From contig JAKEFK010000402.1 in the NCBI GenBank assembly GCA_022616075.1, positions 1 to 64,000 on the forward strand: a stretch of 64,000 nt of DNA, in the 5' to 3' direction. Below the pieces are notes generated by a model. The model searched no databases. It was not told where the DNA came from and saw only the letters and a list, made by a program, of their open reading frames with translations. Of the stretch, positions 53,501-62,560 are shown in pieces (position 1 is the stretch's first letter; each line of letters begins with the position of its first letter). The stretch comes from a bacterium. GTDB lineage: Bacteria; Acidobacteriota; HRBIN11; JAKEFK01. The position numbers and the translations under genes were made by a program.

Positions 53501-54155
53501 ATATCGGATCTTTATTCTTTCTCCCGCCAACGCAACGGGCAGGCGAGCTGAGATGCTTTACAGCCCGCGCGCAAGTTTTGAACTGGCCGTGCGATTCAAA
53601 GACGCGGGAGCGCCAATCGGTGAAGTTTTCAGCTTTGTCAGCGGCCTCTACTTTCGTGGCAAGCTGGCATACGCAAATCAATTTTGCAAAAGTCCCGAAA
53701 AGATCCCAGGCGTCCTTGTCATCACATCAGATCGCGGTCTTTTGAACGTTGAAACGCTGGTTACCAAAGAAGATTTGCAATCCTTCAGCGAAGTACCGAT
53801 TGATCCTGCGAGCGCGCGATACGCTGAAGCACTTCGAAAATCAGCGATCGAAGTAGCCGCGAAATTGCCGTCAGATTCGGAAGTTGTCCTTTTGGGGAGC
53901 ATCAGTTCAAAAAAATATGTGGAGTTGCTCCTGGAAATTTTCGGTGACCGTCTAAAATTTCCTGTGGAATTTGTGGGGCGAGGTGATATGAGCCGAGGGG
54001 GACTCATGTTGCGGTGCGTCGAATCGAATACCGAGCTGCAATATAGTCCGGTTGACGGAGCGATCCGACACGGGAAACGCCCGCCTAAACTGGAGCCGAG
54101 GCGCTGGACTAACGTGGTGTTGAATCGGGGAGACCGCCGTCCACCGGAAGCGTAG
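53478..54155 (+). CDS. Conserved hypothetical protein, ~220 residues
   Basis: This encodes 225 residues with a Rossmann-like feel: RIFILSPANATGRRAEMLY at the start, GVLVITSDRGLL, EVVLLGSISSKKYVELLLEIFGDRL and PVEFVGRGDMSRGGLMLRCV. I recall such proteins as conserved unknowns of acidobacterial genomes. The first eight residues come from the ATGAGTA repeat, so the original start was probably at the RIFIL strand. It converges on the aldolase gene with a 47-base overlap. Function is unknown. Confidence 0.7.
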   Translation: MTHDFGTGYRIFILSPANATGRRAEMLYSPRASFELAVRFKDAGAPIGEVFSFVSGLYFRGKLAYANQFCKSPEKIPGVLVITSDRGLLNVETLVTKEDLQSFSEVPIDPASARYAEALRKSAIEVAAKLPSDSEVVLLGSISSKKYVELLLEIFGDRLKFPVEFVGRGDMSRGGLMLRCVESNTELQYSPVDGAIRHGKRPPKLEPRRWTNVVLNRGDRRPPEA

Positions 54156-56214
54156 CTCCCGTGGTTGGGGTCTTGCGTGTTGCAAAGAAAAGTACAGCAC
54201 GCGCGACATGCTCCGCAGTAATTCTTGCTTTCAGCAGATTCCGGTTTCTGTAGTAGTCTTCGAGTCCTGCCTGATCGAGCCCGCGTGATTTCATCCGGTC
54301 CGGACCGACTTCAGCCCACAATCCTGAGTTCACCTGGCCGTGCGAAAAAACAGCATCGGGAGCAACCATGTTTACGCGCACGCCAAGATCGGCAAGCTCC
54401 AGACTCGCTATGCGCGCAAGTTGATGTGCTGCCGCTTTGGTCGCGCTGTAGGCTCCGAATTTTGCGCCGGGAGCAAAAACGTTTCTTGTGGAAATGAGAA
54501 TCACATCACCACCGGTGCCCTGAAGTTGAAACAGGCGCGCCGCTTCGCGAAGCACCAGCAGTGTTCCTTCGACATTCACTTTCTCCAAACGCCGGAACCC
54601 GTCAAGATCCATTTCGGCCAACGAAGAAACCATCGCGACACCTGCATTCACAATCACGAGATCTACACCGCCCCACTGCCGAATCACTTCGTTGAAGCCA
54701 CGCTGAACCGATTGCGGATCAGTGACGTCCATGCCAGCGGAAAAGACTTGATTCGGAAAGCGCTTCTTCAATTTTGACGCGCTCTGGTCCAAATGCTCTC
54801 CCGGTAGATCAGTAAGTGCCACATGACAGCCGTTTTGAAGAAGCGCTTCCGTTATACCCATTCCAATCGCACCGGCAGCGCCGGTCACGATTGCGACCTG
54901 GCGCTGTAATGGCACATCGTGAATTTTTAGTTTTGCTTGCTGCATCAAGAAATATTCCATGTCGAACAAATGATCTTCTTCCAGGCCACGGTATTTAATT
55001 CCACTCAAAGCAAACCATCTTTTTACATGGATGGACTGAGCCATGATATCTCGCGCAATCAGCGCCGCCTTTTCGGTTTCGCCACCGCAGATGACACCGA
55101 TTCCGGGAAGCAGAATGACACGAGGCAGAGGATCCAGGCGACGCGCCCCTGATTCGATGCGATGCGCGTGTCGTTCAAAATAAGCTTGATAGTCTTGCGC
55201 GTAAGCCTGAATTGCCGAACGAAACTGTTCTTTCAGTTTCGCGTGATCTTCATAGTTGGGATCAGCGATAAAAACGGGTATTGATTTTGTGCGAATGAGA
55301 TGATCCGGCGTAAGTGGCGGAGATAGGGCAAGTTGTTTTACTCCCGGATCATCCACCATCTCCAATGCTTCTGCCGTGATCCACGGAATCAAAACGAAAC
55401 GCCGGAACGGATGATCTTGCTCCCCGGTTGGTTCCGCCAGAATACCGCGCAGCATTGGCGCGATCTGAACATAGCGCTGCCATGCGCTTTCCAGAGAAGT
55501 CGACTTCACATCTTTTGCTGCGGGCATCCGCCCGTTCCACCAGTTCTCTGCTTTACTAACAAGCTCAATCGTTGCCGCATATGCTTCTTCGGCCGAATCT
55601 CCCCATGTAACCAGACCATGTTGAAGCAGCACCATACCGGCCGCCTTCGATTGCCGGTCAAATGCTTCCGCAGCCAGCTTTGCCAATCCGAAACCCGCGC
55701 GAACGTAGGGAACCGTGGAAACATTGCTCCCAAGGGCTTCTTGAACCTTTGCGGCCGCATTTTCCTGGTTCGTCAGGCCAAGAATCGAAGCAGGGTGCGT
55801 GTGTACTATGAATTTAGAAGGAATAAATGCGTGAAGGAAAGCTTCGACGGATGGTACAGGCGAATCGGGATTGAATAAATGTCTCCGCAGCTCACGGATC
55901 ATTTCGTTATCGGGAAGCTTCTCCAGCGAACGCATCCTTTTTAATGGATCCAGCAGAATTCCCGAAAAACCTTCCGATGTGATACCGGATAGATCGAATC
56001 CCGAGCCTTTTACAAAGAGTGTTGTTTGCGGCGCTCCCATAACATCGAGCGTTGTTGTTTTAACGGACGTGTTGCCGCCTCCATGCAGAACGAGATCCGG
56101 TTCATTCCCTAAAAGGCGGGACACGTAGATGCAGCTCGCAAGATCAGATCCTGTAGCAGGAGCAAACTCCGCGATAACGCGTTTCTCTTCGGAGGCTTGC
56201 CACTTGTTATGCAT
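54109..56214 (-). CDS. Bifunctional class II aldolase / short-chain dehydrogenase
   Basis: This encodes 701 residues. The N-terminal half (about 1-400) is a class II aldolase (RhaD/FucA fold, zinc ligands in FIVHTHPASILGL and LLQHGLVTWG). The C-terminal half (about 430-700) is an SDR with GAAGAIGMG and catalytic YSATKAA. This fusion is known in rhamnose and related deoxysugar pathways, cleaving a sugar-1-phosphate and oxidising the aldehyde product. The start overlaps the epimerase by eight bases. It is the third gene of the operon. Confidence 0.92.
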   Translation of the reverse strand: MHNKWQASEEKRVIAEFAPATGSDLASCIYVSRLLGNEPDLVLHGGGNTSVKTTTLDVMGAPQTTLFVKGSGFDLSGITSEGFSGILLDPLKRMRSLEKLPDNEMIRELRRHLFNPDSPVPSVEAFLHAFIPSKFIVHTHPASILGLTNQENAAAKVQEALGSNVSTVPYVRAGFGLAKLAAEAFDRQSKAAGMVLLQHGLVTWGDSAEEAYAATIELVSKAENWWNGRMPAAKDVKSTSLESAWQRYVQIAPMLRGILAEPTGEQDHPFRRFVLIPWITAEALEMVDDPGVKQLALSPPLTPDHLIRTKSIPVFIADPNYEDHAKLKEQFRSAIQAYAQDYQAYFERHAHRIESGARRLDPLPRVILLPGIGVICGGETEKAALIARDIMAQSIHVKRWFALSGIKYRGLEEDHLFDMEYFLMQQAKLKIHDVPLQRQVAIVTGAAGAIGMGITEALLQNGCHVALTDLPGEHLDQSASKLKKRFPNQVFSAGMDVTDPQSVQRGFNEVIRQWGGVDLVIVNAGVAMVSSLAEMDLDGFRRLEKVNVEGTLLVLREAARLFQLQGTGGDVILISTRNVFAPGAKFGAYSATKAAAHQLARIASLELADLGVRVNMVAPDAVFSHGQVNSGLWAEVGPDRMKSRGLDQAGLEDYYRNRNLLKARITAEHVARAVLFFATRKTPTTGATLPVDGGLPDSTPR

Positions 56215-56908
56215 GAAGAGTGTTCAACATGGAGGACGCGTTTTCGGCAATCGCGCCGCGTTCAAAAATCGCGCTGCCGCTGATCACCAGGTCTGCGCGC
56301 CAGCGGCCTACTTCCTGGATGTTTTCGCGTGTGATTCCACCATCGATCGCTGTCAGAATTAAACTTCCGTGAGCCGCGATCATTTCCTTTAACCGGACCA
56401 GGCGTCTTTGGCTAGTAGGTTGAAGTTTTTGACCGCCCCAACCAGGATTGATCGCGAGCAGGAGCACTATCTCCAGCTCATCGAAAAGCGGTTCGAGCGT
56501 TTCCAGCGGAGTTCCGGGATTCAACGCGATTCCACGAATCACTTCACGCGATGCGGAAGCGGCAGCAAGCCGAATTTGCTGCAGGACCCGATGAATGTGT
56601 GTGTCCGATTCGAGATGCACTGTAATCAAATCCGCTCCGGCTGCGACATAATCGGCCACCTTTGTCAGCGGATCCTGGATCATCAGGTGCGCATCTTTCC
56701 ATAATGGCGTCTTCAGCGCCTTGATGAATGGTGGCCCCACAGTCATTTGAGGCACGAAGCATCCATCCATGACATCGATGTGAAGCATCCGGATTCCAGC
56801 TTTTTCCAGAGCCGAAATTTGTGAACCCAGTTGCAGCAGATCTGCGGAAATGATTCCCGCGCTGATTGTAGGCGCTGATTCCTTGATGGACTCGAGCAGT
56901 CGCGTCAA
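56207..56908 (-). CDS. Ribulose-phosphate 3-epimerase family protein
   Basis: This encodes 233 residues from TTG 56908, chosen for the strong AAGGAGG four to five bases upstream. It is a TIM barrel with the metal set intact: HID in MLHIDVMDG, His in DAHLMI, and Asp in AIDGG, plus INPGWGGQ. It interconverts ribulose-5-phosphate and xylulose-5-phosphate, or a related ketose phosphate. The chromosomal Rpe may be elsewhere; LsrE-type paralogues sit next to lsrF in some bacteria, which fits here. It overlaps the aldolase start. Confidence 0.9.
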   Translation of the reverse strand: MTRLLESIKESAPTISAGIISADLLQLGSQISALEKAGIRMLHIDVMDGCFVPQMTVGPPFIKALKTPLWKDAHLMIQDPLTKVADYVAAGADLITVHLESDTHIHRVLQQIRLAAASASREVIRGIALNPGTPLETLEPLFDELEIVLLLAINPGWGGQKLQPTSQRRLVRLKEMIAAHGSLILTAIDGGITRENIQEVGRWRADLVISGSAIFERGAIAENASSMLNTLHA

Positions 56909-56977
56909 CTCCCCTCCTTGAAAGGAACAAGGGTGGAATTTACAGCTTCAATCATTGCGGTGTAATTTCATAATCAT

Positions 56978-57009
56978 CGCAGGCGAGACGCCCGCGCTAC
57001 TTTGTTGTT
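56978..57009. repeat. GGCGAGACGCCCGCGCTACTTTG repeat
   Basis: Same family as 27896-27924. The stop codon of the LsrF-like gene (56997-56999) lies within it, so the final residues TTK are repeat-derived. Confidence 0.6.
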
Positions 57010-57878
57010 TGTTTCAGATCTTGAAAGTATTCGTAAGCGTGATCCGGGTTGAATCCTTCATGAACCACTTTTCTTACTGCCTGAATCATCGCGACAGGGG
57101 ACGCGGATTGAAAAATATTTCGTCCCATATCGACTCCTGAGGCGCCCTGCTGGAGCGCATCATACGCCATTTTCAATGCGTCCCGTTCCGGTAGTTTTTT
57201 GCCACCTGCAATAACAATGGGAACAGGACATCCGGAGGTTACAGTTTCAAATCCGGGGACAAAATAAGTTTTTACAAATGTTGCTCCCAGCTCGGCGCAG
57301 ATCCTCGTTGCAAGGCCAATGTAGCGCGCATCTCTTGTGATCTCCTTGCCCACTGCGGTAACACCAAGAACTGGAATGCCATAACGAAGTCCTTGATCGA
57401 CAAGACGGGTCATGTTGTGGACCGATTGGGTTTCAAATTCTCCACCAATGAATACCTGCACCGCCATCGCGGAAACATTCATCCGAACGGCATCTTCAAT
57501 ATCGATGGCAATTTGTTCGTTGGAAAGCTCCTTCAGGATGCTTGGACCGCCGCTGGCCCTCATCACAATCGCCCTCCCGGTGGCAGCTGGTATTGTGGTC
57601 CGCAATATACCTCTTGTGAGCATGAGTGCGTCAGAATGTTCGGCCAGTGGAAGAATTGTGACATCGCACCGCTCGAGACCGGTCGTCGGTCCTTGAAAAT
57701 AGCCATGATCGAAAGCCAGCATGAGTGTCCTGCCGGATTTCGGCTGAAAAATGCGAGCCAAACGATTTTTCATGCCCCAATCGTAGGAATTGGAGCCTTT
57801 TAGAAAAAAGAGCTCGTTCCGAACAGGGACGTCCAGGTGAAAATTCTTTTTCTCGTCAGATTGATCGGCTTCCGGCAT
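56997..57878 (-). CDS. lsrF: LsrF-like thiolase/aldolase
   Basis: This encodes 293 residues, a DhnA-type TIM barrel. The match to LsrF is strong: [19 protein letters not shown], the TRGILRT strand, [21 protein letters not shown], and [18 protein letters not shown] with [15 protein letters not shown]203 in FVKTY falls on the position of the Schiff-base lysine of E. coli LsrF. LsrF splits the AI-2 breakdown product P-HPD with CoA. AAGGAG is eight bases before the ATG. No lsrK, lsrR or lsr transporter genes are here. Confidence 0.93.
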   Translation of the reverse strand: MPEADQSDEKKNFHLDVPVRNELFFLKGSNSYDWGMKNRLARIFQPKSGRTLMLAFDHGYFQGPTTGLERCDVTILPLAEHSDALMLTRGILRTTIPAATGRAIVMRASGGPSILKELSNEQIAIDIEDAVRMNVSAMAVQVFIGGEFETQSVHNMTRLVDQGLRYGIPVLGVTAVGKEITRDARYIGLATRICAELGATFVKTYFVPGFETVTSGCPVPIVIAGGKKLPERDALKMAYDALQQGASGVDMGRNIFQSASPVAMIQAVRKVVHEGFNPDHAYEYFQDLKQTTK

Positions 57879-57902
57879 AATAAAAACTCCTTTTTTTAAG
57901 TG

Positions 57903-57929
57903 ACTAATGACTGGTGGCCAGTGATTAGT
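57903..57929. repeat. ACTAATGACTGG inverted repeat
   Basis: ACTAATGACTGG-TGG-CCAGTGATTAGT, 12-base arms with one mismatch, upstream of the LsrF-like gene on its strand. It resembles the other short-word inverted repeats in the window. Confidence 0.7.
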
Positions 57930-58013
57930 GAGTTTAGCTCATGGGTGGATTTACTGCAAATATGTTTAGATCTTTTTAAGAGATAGGGCGTTTCATTATA
58001 CGGAGGTGGAACT

Positions 58014-59210
58014 ATGCAAAAATGGATCGTTTTTTCAGCGCTTGCATTGACGTTCGGGCTCAGTATGCAGGCCGTCACTTCTCAGGCAACGAAGGTAGCT
58101 ACGGCCAATTCAAAGTTTGGTTTAAATTTGTATTCCCAACTCAACCAGCGAGCGGAAACCAGGAACATCTTCTTCTCCCCCTCGAGCGTATCCTGGTGTC
58201 TCAGCATGTTATTCAATGGAGCGGAAGGGAACACCAAACAGGAAATGGCGCAGGCTCTTCAGATCAGCGGATTGAGCCTGCAGGAGCTGAACAGTGCTTA
58301 CGGTGAATGGCGAAACACATGGGTAAAACCTGACCCGAAAGTAGAGATCGATGTTGCAAATTCAATCTGGTCAAGGCGCGGTCTTTCTTTCAAACCTGAA
58401 TTCTTGCAAACAAATAAGAATTTCTACGCTGCTGAAGTTAGTGAACTCGATTTCAATGATCCCCAATCGCTGTTAACCATTAATTCGTGGGTCAAGAACA
58501 AAACAAGAGGCAAGATAGAGAAAATTATTGATCAGATTAGCGCCGATTCGGTCCTTTTCCTCATCAATGCGATCTACTTCAAGGGAAAATGGACAATCGA
58601 ATTCGATCCAGCAAAAACGAAGGAAGAGAACTTTGTCACGGTTCCTGGAAAGCAAATGCATGTGAAGATGATGCATCAGCGCGGTACGTATCAGTATCAG
58701 GAGCAACCGGAATTTCAGTCAGTTGCTCTGCCTTATGGCGATGGTCGTTTGAAAATGCACGTTTTTCTTCCGTCTAAAGAAGTAGGGCTGAATAAGTTTC
58801 ATCAGACTCTTACTCACGCAAACTGGGAAAGATGGATGACACAGTATGAAGAATCGGAAGGAAGCATCGGTTTACCGCGTTTTCGAATCGAGTACGAAAC
58901 AACGTTGAATCAGGCGCTCAAAACGCTCGGAATGAAAAACGCATTTGATCCGTCTCAAGCCGATTTCGGCGGAATGATCACGGGCTCTCAAAGACCGTAC
59001 GTCAGCGAGGTTAAGCATAAGGCTTTTGTGGAAGTCAATGAAGAAGGTACTGAAGCAGCCGCCGTCACATCAACCGAGGTTCGAATCGTATCGATGCCGA
59101 TTCCCAAAAAGACGTTTCAAATGATCATGGATCGTCCCTTTTTCTTTGCGATTCGGGACGGCTCGACCGGTGCTGTACTCTTTATGGGAGCTGTCAGCGA
59201 TCCTGTCTAG
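58014..59210 (+). CDS. Secreted serpin
   Basis: This encodes 398 residues with a signal peptide (about 1-25). The serpin fold is complete: NIFFSPSSVSWCLSMLFNGAEGNT, LINAIYFKGKWTIEFD, and the C-terminal MDRPFFFAIRDGSTGAVLFMG. The reactive loop hinge reads EEGTEAAAVTS (P15 Gly, P14 Thr, P12-10 Ala), the pattern of inhibitory serpins. By the usual spacing P1 is V359 and P1' S360, which points to elastase-like proteases. GGAGGTGGAACT precedes the ATG. Bacterial serpins are rare and scattered. Confidence 0.95.
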   Translation: MQKWIVFSALALTFGLSMQAVTSQATKVATANSKFGLNLYSQLNQRAETRNIFFSPSSVSWCLSMLFNGAEGNTKQEMAQALQISGLSLQELNSAYGEWRNTWVKPDPKVEIDVANSIWSRRGLSFKPEFLQTNKNFYAAEVSELDFNDPQSLLTINSWVKNKTRGKIEKIIDQISADSVLFLINAIYFKGKWTIEFDPAKTKEENFVTVPGKQMHVKMMHQRGTYQYQEQPEFQSVALPYGDGRLKMHVFLPSKEVGLNKFHQTLTHANWERWMTQYEESEGSIGLPRFRIEYETTLNQALKTLGMKNAFDPSQADFGGMITGSQRPYVSEVKHKAFVEVNEEGTEAAAVTSTEVRIVSMPIPKKTFQMIMDRPFFFAIRDGSTGAVLFMGAVSDPV

Positions 59211-59461
59211 GAAGTTTCTTCCGATGCAGGAATCGGTTGGCGTACCCACGCGAACAAAGCGAATGCGGCTGTACCCAGTAGCAGATATTCTCCGGCAAAT
59301 CGGAATCTTTCAAAATTGTACTGAAGTACGACAAGGAAATACGCGAGTAAAATCGCACGAACAAGACGCGGATGTTCTTTTTGTTTGGAAATAAGAAGAA
59401 AAATCAGCGCAATGCCTATCGCAAACAACAGGACATTCACGTAAAAAGCATATTCGAGCAT
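59207..59461 (-). CDS. Small three-helix membrane protein
   Basis: This encodes 84 residues from ATG 59461 (GGGGAGG nine bases upstream). Three hydrophobic segments (FYVNVLLFAIGIALIFLLI, AILLAYFLVVL, YLLLGTAAFALFAW) are joined by short basic loops. No family is recognised. Its stop overlaps the serpin stop by four bases. Confidence 0.65.
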   Translation of the reverse strand: MLEYAFYVNVLLFAIGIALIFLLISKQKEHPRLVRAILLAYFLVVLQYNFERFRFAGEYLLLGTAAFALFAWVRQPIPASEETS

Positions 59462-59566
59462 AACTGGCTGCCTCCCCAGATCTGAGTTATCCTGCCACAA
59501 AATCCGCTACTCTGGCAAGCGAAATCTTTGACAAAGTTTGCAGTAGCGTTGTCCAAGCGATGTGGC

Positions 59567-59590
59567 GCGGCGTCTCGCCCGCACGACACA
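59567..59590. repeat. GGCGTCTCGCCCGC repeat fragment
   Basis: The core is the reverse of the GGCGAGACGCC palindrome at 56978 and 27896. It lies upstream of the LytS gene; in-frame text there is repeat, so the earliest start is rejected. Confidence 0.5.
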
Positions 59591-59657
59591 ATCCATCCCG
59601 TACCCGTCTATGTCCATTTCATGTCTATACGAACGGCCCACAAAATCTCGCGATGAT

Positions 59658-61754
59658 ATGATGACACCGATGAAACTGGATACGAAGAGGACTTTGCTGC
59701 TCGCTTTCGGAGTGGCCACGGTTTTGATCCTTCTGAATGCTACGCAGCGGTCGCTGGCATCCTGGGAGCAGACTCCCTCCTCCCCTGTGATGAAATTTGC
59801 AAATGTTCCTGCAGATGCGGCCTTGTGGTACCTGTGGGCTCTATCAATCTTTCCTATCTATTTCGTTGCATCTCACATTTCTCTGAGGCGCAGCAACCGT
59901 ATTCTTGTTTTTCTGTCGCACCTGGGGATTGGATTCTCATTCGCGCTTGCAAATATTTGTGTGCAATCCTTAATTCTCTCTTTCGTTACCGGCGATGCTG
60001 TTTTTTCGCTGATTGAATACGGTTTTGTTTCAAGGCTGTACATGCGCACGGCAATCTATTTCCTGATCGTGATTGCCTGCTACGCCTACATTTTTCACCA
60101 ACGGCACCGTGAAGAAGAATTGCGCGCCGAACATTTGGAATCGCAGCTGGCGCGTCTTCAGTTTCAAATGTTGAAATCCAAATTGAATCCCGAATTCCTT
60201 TTCAACACGATGCAATCCATTTCGGGCTTGATTCGCAAAGACATTGAATCTGCTGATCTACTCACGGCGCGTCTCGGAGATTTTCTGCGCATTTCATTGG
60301 AGAATTCCTGCGCCGGGCAGGTCACGCTGCAACAGGAACTGGATCTTGTCAGAAGCTATCTGGACATTCAGCGCGTGTACGCGCCGCAACTGGAGATCTC
60401 CATTCACGTGGATCCTCATTCCTTTGGAACTCTTGTGCCGAACCGTCTTCTTCTGGAAACCGTTCAAACATTCACTCTTCAGAAACGGCTGGATATGCAA
60501 GCCGTTCTGGAGGGCAAGGAGTTAAAGATCTCTTACTCAAACTATGAAAAAGAGCCTGTGGTTCTCCGTATACCCTTGCTTCCGGAAGACCAGATGGACC
60601 AACCCATTCAGCAAAGAGGAACTCCTGTTGAAAGTTTAGAGGAATTTCACCGGTCGCTGGCATTGCAAGAAAAATCAATCAAACAGTCTGAACCTTCGTT
60701 CTGGAAAAAAGTCTGGGGAATTGCAGCTTTATGGACTCTGATCATGAGCTTCTTTCTTGCGCGAGAGCTGATCGCGCGGAAAGTCGCCGGAGAGCCATTA
60801 GAAGTAATGAACAATATCAAGGATTATGCAATGTGGTACTGGTGGGCAATTTTTACTCCCATTATTTTCTGGTTAGGTGAAAGAATTCCGATTCGACATG
60901 CTCAACTTGCCAGAAATATTACACTGCATTTTCTTATCAGCTTTGCCGTGAGTCTCATCATGGTTCTCTTGTACTTTGGGCAGCGATGGGTGTTCGGAAT
61001 GGAGAGCAATTGGGCCATGTTGTTGGAATCGCTCCTTCGCTACCCGCATCCATTTGACATGCTCACCTACTGGGCAATCCTTGGTGTTCGGGAAGGGCTC
61101 GCATACAACTGGAAATATTTGCAGGAAGAGCTTCGAACCGCAAAGCTCAAAGGCAATTTGCTGGAAGCTCAGGTACAAGCGCTGAAAATGCAACTTCACC
61201 CTCACTTTCTTTTCAATACCTTGAATTCCATATCAGAACTAATGCATGAAGACATGGAGGCGGCGGAAAAAATGTTAAAGAGATTGGAAAATTTCTTGCG
61301 GCTTACCTTTCAAAATTCCGATGTCCAGCAAATTCCTCTGCAAAAAGAGCTGGAATTCCTGCAAAATTATCTTGAGATACAGCAAGTCCGTTTTCAGAAC
61401 AGGCTGGCGGTGGATCTGAAGATTGATCCTCAAGCGCTGGCGGACCGTGTTCCCAACTTGATTTTGCAGCCGATTGTTGAAAACGCGATTCGTCATGGCA
61501 TTGCTCCACGCACCGATGCGGGGAGGATTGAAATCCGCGCGTCTCACAAAAGCGGGTCCCTTCTGCTTCAAGTGGAGGACGATGGTCCGGGCCTTCCCGC
61601 GTTGAACTTCAGAGAAGGCGTTGGTATGTCCAATACCAGAATGCGACTGCAGCAGCTTTACGGCAAAGAATGCAGTTTTCAAATGCAAAACAACCCGCAA
61701 GGAGGTTTGATTGTTACACTTCAGATCCCAGCAACAACTGTTTACGGGAGCTAG
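59658..61754 (+). CDS. Fused double LytS-type sensor kinase with degenerate N-terminal unit
   Basis: This encodes about 698 residues, two LytS-like units in one chain. Unit 1: four membrane helices then a His_kinase segment where the phospho-acceptor His is Glu (NPEFLFNT, codon 60192-60194) and the ATPase N-box is absent. Unit 2: new membrane helices (from about 60710), then LHPHFLFNTLNSISE with His at 61203-61205, QPIVENAIRHG and DDGPGLP, so it is complete. Unit 1 probably serves as sensor or regulator of unit 2. The start is uncertain (ATG 59658, 59661 or 59670). Partner LytTR follows directly. Confidence 0.9.
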   Translation: MMTPMKLDTKRTLLLAFGVATVLILLNATQRSLASWEQTPSSPVMKFANVPADAALWYLWALSIFPIYFVASHISLRRSNRILVFLSHLGIGFSFALANICVQSLILSFVTGDAVFSLIEYGFVSRLYMRTAIYFLIVIACYAYIFHQRHREEELRAEHLESQLARLQFQMLKSKLNPEFLFNTMQSISGLIRKDIESADLLTARLGDFLRISLENSCAGQVTLQQELDLVRSYLDIQRVYAPQLEISIHVDPHSFGTLVPNRLLLETVQTFTLQKRLDMQAVLEGKELKISYSNYEKEPVVLRIPLLPEDQMDQPIQQRGTPVESLEEFHRSLALQEKSIKQSEPSFWKKVWGIAALWTLIMSFFLARELIARKVAGEPLEVMNNIKDYAMWYWWAIFTPIIFWLGERIPIRHAQLARNITLHFLISFAVSLIMVLLYFGQRWVFGMESNWAMLLESLLRYPHPFDMLTYWAILGVREGLAYNWKYLQEELRTAKLKGNLLEAQVQALKMQLHPHFLFNTLNSISELMHEDMEAAEKMLKRLENFLRLTFQNSDVQQIPLQKELEFLQNYLEIQQVRFQNRLAVDLKIDPQALADRVPNLILQPIVENAIRHGIAPRTDAGRIEIRASHKSGSLLLQVEDDGPGLPALNFREGVGMSNTRMRLQQLYGKECSFQMQNNPQGGLIVTLQIPATTVYGS

Positions 61755-62558
61755 ATGGAGCGCGGACTTCCAGTCCGCCTTACCATGAATCAAAGAATTA
61801 AAACAATCATCGTTGATGACGAGCCGCTGGCTTGTCGCAGAATTCGCCGTCTTCTTCAGTCGGATGATGAAGTTGAAGTTGTAGCGATTTGCACGAGTGG
61901 TCAGGAAGCCGTGAAAGCGATTGAGGAGCATCATCCGGATCTTCTTTTTCTGGATGTCCAGATGCCGGTGATGGATGGCTTTGGAGTTTTGCAAGCGGTC
62001 GATCCCGCGCTTCAACCGCAAATTATTTTTGTTACTGCCTACGATCAATACGCAATCCAGGCGTTTGAAGTGCATGCGCTGGATTATCTGCTGAAACCAT
62101 TCGACAGGGAGCGATTCGCAAAATCCGTGAGTCGCGCGAAGGAGATGATTCACCAGAATCAACAAAAAGCGATTACAAAGGAGCTACTGACGATTCGTGA
62201 TGAGCTGCGGGTAAGACCCAAGTACCTGGACCGCCTTGTGATCCGAACGGGAGGGCGCATTTTCTTTTTAAAGACTCAGGAGATCGACTGGATTGAAGCG
62301 CATGGCAAATATGTGACGATTCACTCCGGCAAAGAATCACATCTTCTTCGGGAAGGAATCAGCTCACTGGAAGGGGACTTGAATCCCGGCAAATTCGCGC
62401 GCATCCACCGGTCGACAATTGTAAACGTTGACCGGATCAAAGAATTGCTACCCTGGTTTCACGGTGATTGCAAAATCCTGTTGAACGATGGAACCGAGCT
62501 GATGTTGAGCCGCCATTACCGGCAGCGGCTTGACGAATTGCTGGGCCGGCCTTTGTAG
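61755..62558 (+). CDS. LytTR-family response regulator
   Basis: This encodes 267 residues. The receiver domain (TIIVDDEPLACRRI, phospho-acceptor in LLFLDVQMPVMDG, YLLKPF) is followed by a LytTR DNA-binding domain (about 165-265: RIFFLKTQEIDWIEAHGKYVTIH, FARIHRSTIVNVDRI). ATG 61755 follows the kinase stop (TAGATG), with GGGAG nearby; the first ten codons are a repeat (GGAGCGCGGACTTCCAGTCCGCC), and MNQRIKT at 61785 may be the ancestral start. It is the partner of the double LytS kinase. Confidence 0.94.
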   Translation: MERGLPVRLTMNQRIKTIIVDDEPLACRRIRRLLQSDDEVEVVAICTSGQEAVKAIEEHHPDLLFLDVQMPVMDGFGVLQAVDPALQPQIIFVTAYDQYAIQAFEVHALDYLLKPFDRERFAKSVSRAKEMIHQNQQKAITKELLTIRDELRVRPKYLDRLVIRTGGRIFFLKTQEIDWIEAHGKYVTIHSGKESHLLREGISSLEGDLNPGKFARIHRSTIVNVDRIKELLPWFHGDCKILLNDGTELMLSRHYRQRLDELLGRPL

Positions 62559-62560
62559 CT

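Noticed and set aside
31034-57930. Short-word repeats as CRISPR arrays
   Set aside because: Words are in inverted arms with no regular unit-spacer layout.
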